This document shows, in pieces, positions 1-8,382 of a DNA stretch of 64,000 nt. The notes beneath the pieces were generated by a model, which worked only from the letters and a program-made list of their open reading frames with translations, did not search any database and was not told the DNA's origin. The stretch covers positions 1 through 64,000 of the forward strand of contig JABHZW010000050.1 in assembly GCA_018656005.1 (NCBI GenBank), in the 5' to 3' direction. The DNA is from Candidatus Pseudelusimicrobium marinum (GTDB taxonomy: Bacteria > Elusimicrobiota > Elusimicrobia > Elusimicrobiales > Elusimicrobiaceae). Position 1 is the stretch's first letter. Each line of letters begins with the position of its first letter. A program made the translations under genes and the position numbers.

Positions 1-828
1 TGTTATAAATGGTGGTTTTGGATGTTGACGAACTTCTTTTCTATCTATTTTTTCAATAATTTTATCTTTATCTTTTAAATTATGAATTACATCTTCCAAA
101 CTTTCACGAGTTTTAAACACACTGTTTTTAACTTTATAATCTTCTGTAAAAAGTTTGTAAGTTGTTGTGTTTTCTACAGGTTCGCCTTTGAATCGGACTA
201 GTTTTGCAAAAAATTCTTTAGGGTCGTCGTCTTTTTTTAGTTTTGCGTTTAAGGAGAAATATGTTTCTTCTACAAAGTCTAAAATTTCCTGATGCCTTTC
301 TGCAAGCATTCTAACAGCGACACTTTGTACCCTACCAGCAGACAAACCACTAGTTATCTTTTTCCACAAAAGAGGGGAAAGTTTATAACCTACGAGTCTA
401 TCTAAAATTCTTCTTGCTTGTTGAGCATCGACGAGATATTTGTTTATATCTCTTTCATGCTCGAAAGATTTTTGAATTGCAGACTTTGTAATTTCGTGGA
501 AAAAGATTCTTTTGACTTTATCTTTACCCATTTTCAAAATTTCAGAAATATGCCAAGCAATAGCTTCTCCTTCTCGGTCAGGGTCCATTGCGAGATATAC
601 TTTTGTACAATTTGCTGCAGATTTTTTAAGTTCTGCTATAGTTTTTTTACTTCGTGGCATTACCACATACTTTGGTTTAAAATCTTTTTTATCGTCTATA
701 CCAAGTTCTTTTGCAGGCAAATCTCTGACATGCCCGAAGGAACTTTTTACTGCATAATCTTTACCCAGTATTTTTCCTATTGTTTTTTGTTTTGCGGGGG
801 ACTCAACCACCACTAAATACTTACTCAT
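1..828 (-). CDS. topA: DNA topoisomerase I, N-terminal part (cut by window edge)
   Basis: Type IA topoisomerase that relaxes negative supercoils. The visible 276 codons start with MSKYLVVVESPAK, the Toprim glutamate motif. The metal-binding Toprim motif AMDPDREGEAIAW follows near residues 78-90, and LSAGRVQSVAVRMLAE near residue 200. The catalytic tyrosine region and zinc fingers lie beyond position 1 and cannot be seen. The ATG at 826-828 is preceded by a good ribosome binding site (AGGAGAT on the minus strand). The gene is last in a minus-strand run after dprA, separated by a palindromic element at 848-956. Identification is secure; completeness is unknown. Confidence 0.95.
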   Translation of the reverse strand, partial: MSKYLVVVESPAKQKTIGKILGKDYAVKSSFGHVRDLPAKELGIDDKKDFKPKYVVMPRSKKTIAELKKSAANCTKVYLAMDPDREGEAIAWHISEILKMGKDKVKRIFFHEITKSAIQKSFEHERDINKYLVDAQQARRILDRLVGYKLSPLLWKKITSGLSAGRVQSVAVRMLAERHQEILDFVEETYFSLNAKLKKDDDPKEFFAKLVRFKGEPVENTTTYKLFTEDYKVKNSVFKTRESLEDVIHNLKDKDKIIEKIDRKEVRQHPKPPFIT

Positions 829-847
829 ATTATCTCCTATATTGTGT

Positions 848-956
848 ATTTTGAGAAGATTTTTGGTTTTCTTTGCGACGACTAGTAGGTGCAACGCACA
901 CGAGCGAAGCGAGTGTTCCTACTTTAGGAGCAAAAAAACCAAAAAGCACTCAAAAT
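848..956. repeat. Palindromic intergenic element, copy E1
   Basis: A long imperfect inverted repeat fills the gap between dprA and topA. The outer arms (848-872 and 932-956) pair through ATTTTGAG/CTCAAAAT and TTTTTGGTTTT/AAAACCAAAAA. The inner arms (TTTGCGACGACTAGTAGG at 872-889; CCTACTTTAGGAGCAAA at 918-934) match the inner arms of copy E2 in inverted order, and less exactly those of E4. The apex contains the mini-hairpin core GCGAAGC. The right arm ends on the dprA stop codon. Function is unknown; a transcription terminator or RNA-stability element, or a small mobile repeat, are possible. Confidence 0.75.
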
Positions 957-2101
957 TAGTAACTAAAAAATTTATTCTTGCTATATAATCCATCCTTGGA
1001 TGCTAATATCCCCTTAACTTCCAAGTTAAACAATAATGTCGATGCTTCTGATACATTTATGTTTAGCTTGTTTACGATATCGTCCAAACTAAGTTCGCTA
1101 CTTGCAATAAGCTCTAGCGTTTGTTTTTCTATGTCTGATAGGTTCGCTATATTTATACTTTTCTCTTCTTTACTTTTACTATCTTCTACCACGATGTTTT
1201 TCTGAAATTCCATTGGTATCGCATCAATAATATCCTGTCCGCTGAAAAGTGGTGTAGCGCCATCTCTTATCAACATATTTGTACCACCACTTTGAAGACT
1301 GTCTATCGGACCAGGTACTGCAAACACATCTTTGCCTTGTTCCAATGCCAGTTTTGCAGTTATTAATGCTCCACTTTTTTCCTCGCCTTCAATTACCGCT
1401 GTAAACATTGAAAGACCTGCTATTATGCGGTTTCTTCGAGGGAAATGGAACGGAAGTGGTGGTTTATCAAACGGGAGTTCTGATATTATTGCACCACCAT
1501 TATCCAAAATTTCTGTTGCTAATTTTCTGTTTTCTGCTGGATAGCATCGTCCGATGCCTGTGCCAACAACCGAATAGGTTGGCTTGTTTAATGCGACGGC
1601 AGCTTTTTGTGCAGTGCTATCTATACCACGAGCCAAACCACTTACAACTACTATACCTGCACAGCTTAGATCCGCGGAAATTTTATCCGCACATCGTTTA
1701 CCGTAAGGTGTAATTTTTCTCGTACCTACTACGGCAACTTTTATTGCTTGCGGATTAAAATTTCCGCGGATATATAAAACGAGTGGGGGTTCTTTTAGGG
1801 TTTTTAGTGATTCTGGATAATCTTCGTCTTCTAGTAGGAGGATTTTGCCATTTACCTTTTCTGTTTTTGCAATTTCTTCATCTGGGTTTAAAGTTTTTGC
1901 TTCTTTTAGCAAATTTTTTGCACTATCAAGAGAGATTATTTTACTTTCAGCTAACGCCATAGGTGTTTGCTTTAGAATATTTTCTGCTGAGCCGAACACT
2001 TCGATTAGTTTATAGAACCAATCCGCTCGCAGGTAAGTGAACGCATTTAATTGTATTCTAGCCAATCTTTCTTGTTGTGATAATTCCATTTTTGTCGTCA
2101 T
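956..2101 (-). CDS. dprA: DNA processing protein DprA (Smf)
   Basis: Binds incoming single-stranded DNA and loads RecA during natural transformation. The 381-residue protein has an N-terminal helical region (about 1-85), a Rossmann-like core (about 105-310) with VVGTRKITPYG, VSGLARGIDSTAQ, GRCYPAENRKLA and FPRRNRIIAGLS, and a C-terminal winged-helix-like segment. AAGGAAT precedes the start. It lies directly downstream of comM on the same strand, and with prepilin genes elsewhere in the window this makes DNA uptake plausible, though no comEA, comEC or pilus ATPase is visible here. Confidence 0.95.
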   Translation of the reverse strand: MTTKMELSQQERLARIQLNAFTYLRADWFYKLIEVFGSAENILKQTPMALAESKIISLDSAKNLLKEAKTLNPDEEIAKTEKVNGKILLLEDEDYPESLKTLKEPPLVLYIRGNFNPQAIKVAVVGTRKITPYGKRCADKISADLSCAGIVVVSGLARGIDSTAQKAAVALNKPTYSVVGTGIGRCYPAENRKLATEILDNGGAIISELPFDKPPLPFHFPRRNRIIAGLSMFTAVIEGEEKSGALITAKLALEQGKDVFAVPGPIDSLQSGGTNMLIRDGATPLFSGQDIIDAIPMEFQKNIVVEDSKSKEEKSINIANLSDIEKQTLELIASSELSLDDIVNKLNINVSEASTLLFNLEVKGILASKDGLYSKNKFFSY

Positions 2102-2157
2102 TTTATTCCTTAAATTTTAAATTTGTAGTTTAACTATAATCCCCTAATAGTGCACAA

Positions 2158-2190
2158 GCCGAAGGCAAAGAGGGGGTAAGCCCTGCTTAC
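2158..2190. repeat. Double triloop mini-hairpin overlapping the comM stop codon
   Basis: Two consecutive hairpins with three-base loops: GCC-GAA-GGC at 2158-2166 and GTAAGC-CCT-GCTTAC at 2176-2190, joined by an AAAGAGGGG run. The TAA stop codon of comM (2187-2189, minus strand) lies inside the second stem. The same arrangement, CGAAGGCAAA followed by a purine run and a triloop hairpin of different stem sequence, occurs at 26808-26838. There is no clear T-run, so a canonical terminator is unlikely. Confidence 0.65.
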
Positions 2191-3743
2191 TCTGCTACAC
2201 CTTTTCTATCCATTGTGCGGTATTGGAATACCTCTATTATATGCGAACTCTTTATATCTGGTTCGCCTTCCAAATCCGCTATTGTTCTTGCGGTCTTTAA
2301 AATCTTATCCAAACTTCGTGCCGATAACCCCAACTTTCTCATCGCATTTTCTAATACAGAGCCAGCATCGTCTGGTAATTTACAAAATTGTTTCATCTCT
2401 TTATTTGTCATAAAGGCATTGGCGGTTGTTTTGGAATTTTTGAACCGTTCAACCTGAATATCCCTTGCTTTTACTACCCGCTCTTTAATATTTGTTGAAC
2501 TTTCACCTTCGGACAATTTTTTCCAATCCCCATACTTTACTGGGTTCAAATTTATAGCCAAATCTATCCTATCCAAAAGCGGACCAGAAATTTTGCCCTT
2601 ATATCTGTTAATTTGTGCGGGTGTGCATCTGCACATTCTTTCTGCTTGCCCGTTATGTCCGCAGGGGCAGGGGTTCATTGCGGCTATAAGTGTAAATTTT
2701 GATGGGAAGTTCACACTTTCCTTAGCCCGTGAAATTGTTACATTAAAACTTTCCATCGGTTGTCTTAAAACTTCCAAGCTTGCTCTTGAAAATTCTGCAA
2801 ACTCGTCCAAAAATAAAACACCGTTATGCGCAAGTGTAACCTCGCCCGGTCGTGGATTACTACCACCACCTACTAATGCGATATCTGAAATCGTGTGATG
2901 CGGATCTCTAAAAGGTCTCTCATCCATAAATTTTGTTTTGCCAAGCAAATTGCATACCGAATATACTCTTGTAATTTCTAAAGCTTCATCGTGCGTTAGA
3001 GGGGGGAGTATAGTATTAAAGCGTTTTGCAAGCATACTTTTACCAGTACCCGGAGGACCTGATAATAATATGTTGTGGCTACCGGCGGCTGCAATTTCCA
3101 ACGCTCTTTTTGCAAGGCTTTGACCTTTAACTTCACTAAAATCTAAGCCGTGAACTTCCAATTTTTCTTCTTCGTTGGAAATTGCAGCTGTAGTATTTAA
3201 AAGTTTATCTGCTGTAAGATTACCTTCCAAAAAATATACCAAGTCTTTCAAACTAATTGGGCAGAATGGTTGGGTTTTTGAAATTATTGCTTCGTTTAAA
3301 TTATCGTAAGATAAAAATACCGAATTTATCTGTTTACCTTTACCCTCTTTGATAGCCATCAACATTGGCAATATACCAGAAGCTGGTTTTATGTGTCCGT
3401 CCAAACCAAGTTCTGCCACGAAAACAGAAGTACTAATTTTTTCCTTAGCATTTTCAGATAGCTGATTTGTTGCACTCAAAATCCCAATTGCAATTGCAAG
3501 GTCATAATGCGAACCGCTTTTTTTTATTTTTGCAGGACTTAAATTTACAGTAATTTTTTTAAGCGGAAAGCTGAATCCAGAATTTCTTATTGCACTTGCA
3601 ACTCTGTCTTTACTTTCTTTAACTTCTGTATCTGGCAAACCCACAATGGAAAATGTGGGAAGTCCTGCAGAAACATCTGTTTCTACAGAAACTAAAAATC
3701 CATCTATCCCTTTTATCGCCGTACAATGTATCTTTGAAATCAT
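2187..3743 (-). CDS. comM: YifB/ComM family Mg-chelatase-like AAA+ ATPase
   Basis: ComM is a hexameric helicase that promotes branch migration when transforming DNA is integrated. The 518-residue protein has the family layout: an N-terminal Lon-protease-like domain (1-180; GLPTFSIVGLPDTEVKESKDR), an AAA+ core with Walker A GPPGTGKSMLAKR near 230 and Walker B VLFLDEFAEF near 310, and the cysteine-rich NPCPCGH insert. Length matches the family. TTAGGATT lies upstream of the ATG. It forms a likely operon with the lipoprotein gene 16 nt upstream and with dprA downstream. Its stop codon is inside a small hairpin. Confidence 0.93.
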   Translation of the reverse strand: MISKIHCTAIKGIDGFLVSVETDVSAGLPTFSIVGLPDTEVKESKDRVASAIRNSGFSFPLKKITVNLSPAKIKKSGSHYDLAIAIGILSATNQLSENAKEKISTSVFVAELGLDGHIKPASGILPMLMAIKEGKGKQINSVFLSYDNLNEAIISKTQPFCPISLKDLVYFLEGNLTADKLLNTTAAISNEEEKLEVHGLDFSEVKGQSLAKRALEIAAAGSHNILLSGPPGTGKSMLAKRFNTILPPLTHDEALEITRVYSVCNLLGKTKFMDERPFRDPHHTISDIALVGGGSNPRPGEVTLAHNGVLFLDEFAEFSRASLEVLRQPMESFNVTISRAKESVNFPSKFTLIAAMNPCPCGHNGQAERMCRCTPAQINRYKGKISGPLLDRIDLAINLNPVKYGDWKKLSEGESSTNIKERVVKARDIQVERFKNSKTTANAFMTNKEMKQFCKLPDDAGSVLENAMRKLGLSARSLDKILKTARTIADLEGEPDIKSSHIIEVFQYRTMDRKGVAE

Positions 3744-3759
3744 AAGTTAATCCTAATGT

Positions 3760-4863
3760 TTAGTTAAAGTATAAAAATATTCTGCCTTTTGCAAAGCCAG
3801 CAACATCAAATGTTGTAGAATCTTTTCTTAATATTCTTGCTGCAAGTTCTTGTGTGGAATCTGTTTTTATATGTGCCTTAAAATCTGCTGAAGAGCTTGA
3901 ATATCTTTCTAAAGAAAAATCTTCAATTTCTTCTATAGACATCAATGCTACTTGAAGTTTTTTAAGTCTATCCACTTTTTTAATATTTTCTACAGTTATT
4001 GTTATTTCTTTATAGTTGTGTAAATTTTTCTCCAAAATATTAGCAATTTGCATAGATGCTTTTTTACAAGCATTACTTATCGCCTTTTCAGATGCTATAT
4101 TTGCCACACCATCTAACCCACTTGCTTGTGCAGTTTCTTGTTTTATTAGCTTATAATTCTTGGTGGAGTATGCTTTCAAATTAGCATTCGCTTTATAAGT
4201 GTTAAAGTTAGATATTGTAGAAATATTTTCTAATTTATAACTTTCCGCTTCGGAAATTATCACAAATTTTGCACCGTTTCTTTTTGCTACTTCAAAAATT
4301 TCGTTGGTATCTGTTTTATTTTCTATCTTGATATTTGAACCTAGGAAAGAAAATTGATAATCCTTTAAACTTCTGTATATAGAATTTTTACAGATATCCG
4401 ATTTTTGTGGAACACTATCCACAATTTCTGAAGAACTTACAAGTATTGGGAATTTTTTAGTATCTTCTCTTTTCATAGTTTCAAATCTGTCGGAAATTTC
4501 TCTTACAGCGACTAAAACTTTTGCTTTTGTGTAATAAAGTTCGCCTCTTTGTTCTTTTGCAATGACATGTGAACTATGTACAAAGTTTTTATACTTTGCT
4601 AAAATTTCTGTTTCTAAAAATGGTTGCAAACGGTCTTGCTCCATTGGGGATATAAAAATTTCAGCTACTTCTTTTACTGCTAATTTTTCGGCTTCTTCTA
4701 ATCCTCGTTCTCTTGTACCTCTTAAGTTATAGGGGTCGAGTTCTACAAAAGATTCTACTTTAACATACTCGCCTTCGCCCTTAGAGCTAAGCCCTAAAGA
4801 ATAACAGCCAGCAAGCATTAAAGATATAACCATCAAGGTTATTATTTTTGTTGTTATTTTCAT
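3760..4863 (-). CDS. Lipoprotein with FlgT/LPP20-like N-terminal region
   Basis: The 367-residue protein has a lipoprotein signal (MKITTKIITLMVISLMLAGC) with lipobox LAGC, so the mature protein starts at the cysteine. I chose the ATG at 4863, which has AAGGAAAC six bases upstream, over an ATG six codons earlier. The segment from about 30 to 125 (helix rich in REAR-like residues, then TKAKVLVAVREI) resembles the LPP20/FlgT fold, and residues 150-270 resemble the TolB-N/LpoB-type fold of outer-membrane lipoproteins. These are weak, motif-level resemblances. It is 22 nt downstream of the DnaA-like gene, so the two are probably co-transcribed. Function is unknown. Confidence 0.7.
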   Translation of the reverse strand: MKITTKIITLMVISLMLAGCYSLGLSSKGEGEYVKVESFVELDPYNLRGTRERGLEEAEKLAVKEVAEIFISPMEQDRLQPFLETEILAKYKNFVHSSHVIAKEQRGELYYTKAKVLVAVREISDRFETMKREDTKKFPILVSSSEIVDSVPQKSDICKNSIYRSLKDYQFSFLGSNIKIENKTDTNEIFEVAKRNGAKFVIISEAESYKLENISTISNFNTYKANANLKAYSTKNYKLIKQETAQASGLDGVANIASEKAISNACKKASMQIANILEKNLHNYKEITITVENIKKVDRLKKLQVALMSIEEIEDFSLERYSSSSADFKAHIKTDSTQELAARILRKDSTTFDVAGFAKGRIFLYFN

Positions 4864-4885
4864 ATTGTTTCCTTTTGCCAATTTT

Positions 4886-7702
4886 CTACTTAAGCATTTC
4901 TGTTAATACTTTTGTGTAGGAGCTTGGTGCTTTTAAGTTTTCGTAATTTATTATTCCACATCTAATTAACATAACTTCAAGCATGTGTGTTAAGATGTCA
5001 TAAAAGTTTCCTTTTACAGTACCTTTACAAATATCTTCAGGTGGTCCTAATATTACAGCACCCTTAAGGTTTTTGTCGTCACAAACATTTGCTATTTTGA
5101 ATGCAGATGATATGAAATTGTCCGTTTTATAGGCAGATTTTAAGCCAACCTCAAAACCGCCTGGTATTTTAAGTTCTTTGGCTCGTTTATCTAAAGCATA
5201 GATCATCCATTTCATTTGCTCGGATTTCCCATATGGGTAGAAAAATCCTATCTTACCCCATTCTCCATTTCCGGTTTTGGTGATAGATTTTGCATTTGTT
5301 ATGGTTTCTTTTACTATTGCACTTTCTTCATCTTCGCCTTCTTTTGCTAAGATAAGTTCCAAGAATTTTTTTGCATCTAAGTCTTCGTCTTTTTTGCCTA
5401 TTAGGTTATAAAGTGTTTTTACACGGTTTATAATTCTAGATGCTTTGCTTAGGGAAGAATCGAAATAATTTTTAATATCGTTTTCATCTCCAAAAACTAC
5501 TTTTGCGCTTTCAAGTTGTTTTTTTATTATGTTTTTAAAGTTGCTTTCTGATGGATATTTTAACTGAGATGTCCACCCATTATTAAAATTAAATTTGATA
5601 AGCCCTTCTAGTTTATGTAGATTTGCCGGTGGATATTTAGATGTTAAAACAATCTGTTTCTTTTCTTTTACAAAATGGTTAAGCCATTTTGATATTAAAT
5701 CTTTATTTTGTTTATTGACAGCCATTAGATGCACATCGTCTATAAGAAGTGCTTGCATAGATTGTAGGAATGTTTCAAGCTCTTCTATTCTATTTTCGGT
5801 TACATATCTTTGTATACCTCTTGAAAATCGCACACCGTTTGTTATAAGTATTTTATCTAAACCTATGGTTTTAGAAATTTCGTAAGCAATAGCATTAATA
5901 AAATGTGTTTTGCCCGTTCCATTAGAGCCATATAGAAATAATGGATTGTACATTTTACCTAAACTATCAATCACTGTCATAGTTGTAGCATGGGCAAAAC
6001 GATTTGTACCAATTACCATATTGTCAAAAGTTAGAGTTGGTATTAACGGCATTTCTATAGGACAATTATGATCTTCATCTTTAGCATCTTCCGGCAACTC
6101 TATAGATTGATACTCTTTATCCATATCTGCAGGTGATGCGGGTTTCTTTTTAAAAGACATAGTTTGCTTAGTATTTTCACTAGGCAAATCTTTGTTTAAA
6201 ATATCGTAATCTTCTTGTGTTTCTGTTTTTTTATCTTTTTCTGGTTCTTCTTCTCCAGTTGTAGTTGTTGGCATTGGCGGTTTAATTGGAGGAGGTGGAA
6301 TTTTTTTTTCTTTTATTTTTTCTTCCTCATCTAAAATTTCTTCTTTTTTGTTATCAGTATCTTCTTCTAACTTTTTAGTTACCTCGGGTGGTGCTTTTGG
6401 TGCAGGTGGCATTGTGGGTGGTTCTTCTGTTAGAGTAACTTCTGCTAATTCTTCTTCCTTTTTTTCTAGCTTATTTTCTGTTTTGGTGTTTTCCAAAGTT
6501 GGTTTTGGTGGCGAAGTTAGTGATTTTCCTTGTTCGTTTGTATTGGTACTAGTAATTTCATCTGCCAACGAATCTACCTCGCTTGATGTTCTGGTTGCTT
6601 CAGTTTGATCTAAAATTTCTTTAAACATTCTATCTTTAATGTGAGTTTCTTGTTTAGTCTGTTCTTGTTTTGATGGGTTATTGCTTAACGAAGTGTTTTC
6701 AAGTTCTTCTGCAAGCATACTATCTTCCATCACCCCAAAACCGCTTAGCTCGCCCTTTTTGTTAATAGCAGGGGTAGTAATAGGTTTTTCCTCTTCTTCT
6801 TTTTTTTGCTCGTCTTTTTCTTCTTCTGGTTCTTGTTCTTGTTTTTCGGGTTCTTCTTCTGATTTTAAATTTTTATCTAAATTTAATCGTTTTCTTGGTT
6901 TTATATTTATATCGCCTTGTAAAATATCGTCCAATATATCGTCTGAGGTTGGTTCTGGTTCTTTTTCTTCGGGTTTTTCTTCAGAAGGTGTTGGTTCTAC
7001 AACTTCTTCTTCAAAATGCGGATTAGTTTGCTCTTTAGATTTAGATTTTATGCGATTTGTTATTTCAGATATACTTTCAACTGGTTTGGCGGGAGCTTCG
7101 TCTGTCTTTTCTTCTTTTTTAACTTCTTCTTTTTTATCTCCATCTATATCTAGGTATGGTATTTGGATATCAGTATTTAATAGAATTTCGTCATTCTTTT
7201 TCGGTTCTTCTTTTTCTTCTGGTTTTATTTCTGCAACACTTTGTGTTTCGCTAATTTTTAGTGCTTCTTCTTTGGCTATGTCTTTTTCTAAATTTGCAAG
7301 ATCATTGTTTTCTGTTGATGCAGTTTCTTCTTTTCCATTTTCTTTATCTTGTATTTTTTGTCTTAACTCTCTCAATTCTTTTAGTTCTTCATCTGTATTT
7401 TCGGTGGACATATCAGTACTTGTTTTTTTAAAACTATTTTCTATAGACATAAGATCGTCCAAATTTTTACTATCTTTAGTAATTTCCCTTATTCGGTTTC
7501 TTATGGTGTCTAATTCGTTTTCTTCTACGGTTAATTCAAACTGGTGTGTATAAGGTTTTTGGTTAGACGCTTCTGGCTGATTGCACTTGCCAGTTAACGC
7601 CTGTGAAATTGCATCAACATCTTTGTCATTGCCATTTATTAATAGCAAAAATTTTTTGTTGCCTTCAAAATCTTCAGTTTTTATTTCCCAGTTATTTATC
7701 AT
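4886..7702 (-). CDS. DnaA/Hda-like AAA+ ATPase with long acidic disordered region
   Basis: The 938-residue protein has four parts. Residues 1-85 form a small folded domain (MINNWEIKTEDFEGNKKF). Residues 90-535 are low-complexity, rich in E, K and P. Residues 555-775 are a DnaA domain III-like ATPase: LTFDNMVIGTNRFAHA, Walker A LYGSNGTGKTHF near 590, Walker B ALLIDDVHLM near 660, and a sensor region SKASRIINRVKTL. A unique C-terminal domain of about 160 residues follows (KIGFFYPYGKSEQMKWMIYA). I see no DnaA domain IV DNA-binding helix-turn-helix, so it is probably not the replication initiator. The gene lies between deoC (6 nt) and a lipoprotein gene. Role unknown; perhaps an assembly or localisation ATPase. 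Confidence 0.8.
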   Translation of the reverse strand: MINNWEIKTEDFEGNKKFLLLINGNDKDVDAISQALTGKCNQPEASNQKPYTHQFELTVEENELDTIRNRIREITKDSKNLDDLMSIENSFKKTSTDMSTENTDEELKELRELRQKIQDKENGKEETASTENNDLANLEKDIAKEEALKISETQSVAEIKPEEKEEPKKNDEILLNTDIQIPYLDIDGDKKEEVKKEEKTDEAPAKPVESISEITNRIKSKSKEQTNPHFEEEVVEPTPSEEKPEEKEPEPTSDDILDDILQGDINIKPRKRLNLDKNLKSEEEPEKQEQEPEEEKDEQKKEEEEKPITTPAINKKGELSGFGVMEDSMLAEELENTSLSNNPSKQEQTKQETHIKDRMFKEILDQTEATRTSSEVDSLADEITSTNTNEQGKSLTSPPKPTLENTKTENKLEKKEEELAEVTLTEEPPTMPPAPKAPPEVTKKLEEDTDNKKEEILDEEEKIKEKKIPPPPIKPPMPTTTTGEEEPEKDKKTETQEDYDILNKDLPSENTKQTMSFKKKPASPADMDKEYQSIELPEDAKDEDHNCPIEMPLIPTLTFDNMVIGTNRFAHATTMTVIDSLGKMYNPLFLYGSNGTGKTHFINAIAYEISKTIGLDKILITNGVRFSRGIQRYVTENRIEELETFLQSMQALLIDDVHLMAVNKQNKDLISKWLNHFVKEKKQIVLTSKYPPANLHKLEGLIKFNFNNGWTSQLKYPSESNFKNIIKKQLESAKVVFGDENDIKNYFDSSLSKASRIINRVKTLYNLIGKKDEDLDAKKFLELILAKEGEDEESAIVKETITNAKSITKTGNGEWGKIGFFYPYGKSEQMKWMIYALDKRAKELKIPGGFEVGLKSAYKTDNFISSAFKIANVCDDKNLKGAVILGPPEDICKGTVKGNFYDILTHMLEVMLIRCGIINYENLKAPSSYTKVLTEMLK

Positions 7703-7708
7703 ATTATT

Positions 7709-8362
7709 TTAAGATACTATCTTAACTCCCGCACTAGTGCCTATTCTACTGGCACCGGCTTCTATCATTTTTACGGCATCTTCGTAGGTTCTTATACCTG
7801 CGGATGCTTTTACTTTCATATGACTTTTAATATTTTTCTTCATTAACTTGACATCTTCCACCGTTGCACCCTTATCTGAAAAGCCTGTTGATGTTTTTAC
7901 ATAATTTGCCCCTGCTTTTGTACATAGCTGACAAGCTTTTGCTTTTTGTTCGTCTGTTAAGTAAGAAGTTTCTATTATTACCTTCAAAATTTTATCACCA
8001 CACATATTTTTGATTTGTTCTATCTCGTTTCTGACATATTCGTACAAACCTTCTGTAAGTGCGGATATGTTGATAACCATATCAATTTCTTGAGCGCCTT
8101 CTTGTATAGCTAATTTGGTTTCTGTTAGTTTTGTTTCGCTACTATTAGCACCAAGTGGGAAACCTATAACTGTGCATACTTTAACCTCGCTATCTGCAAG
8201 TAATTGCTTGGTAAGAGGTATATAGTACGGATGCACGCATACGGATGCAAAACCATATTGTTTGGCTTCCTTGCACAAGGTTTCTATATCTTGTTTTTGT
8301 GCATTTGGTTTTAAGTTTGTGTGATCTATATATTTTGCTAGTTGTTTTTTATCTTTATCCAT
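7709..8362 (-). CDS. deoC: Deoxyribose-phosphate aldolase
   Basis: Cleaves 2-deoxyribose 5-phosphate to glyceraldehyde 3-phosphate and acetaldehyde in deoxynucleoside breakdown. The 217-residue protein has the family signatures IDHTNLKPNA, VIGFPLGANSS, EIDMVINI, LKVIIET (first active-site lysine region), GANYVKTSTGF (Schiff-base lysine) and VKASAGIRTYEDA. Length is typical. AAGGGAAA lies upstream. It sits 20 nt downstream of tpiA, whose product interconverts the glyceraldehyde 3-phosphate formed here, so the two reactions connect. Confidence 0.96.
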   Translation of the reverse strand: MDKDKKQLAKYIDHTNLKPNAQKQDIETLCKEAKQYGFASVCVHPYYIPLTKQLLADSEVKVCTVIGFPLGANSSETKLTETKLAIQEGAQEIDMVINISALTEGLYEYVRNEIEQIKNMCGDKILKVIIETSYLTDEQKAKACQLCTKAGANYVKTSTGFSDKGATVEDVKLMKKNIKSHMKVKASAGIRTYEDAVKMIEAGASRIGTSAGVKIVS

Positions 8363-8382
8363 TTTCCCTTATTCCCTATTCC

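Noticed and set aside
6681-7553. A 290-codon open frame on the plus strand opposite the DnaA-like gene
   Set aside because: It mirrors the E/K-rich low-complexity region; its serine/phenylalanine-rich translation is the antisense of Glu/Lys codons and resembles no protein.
4886-7702. Calling the DnaA-like gene dnaA
   Set aside because: Domain IV with its helix-turn-helix is not seen, the protein is twice the usual length, and neither dnaN nor origin-like repeats are adjacent.
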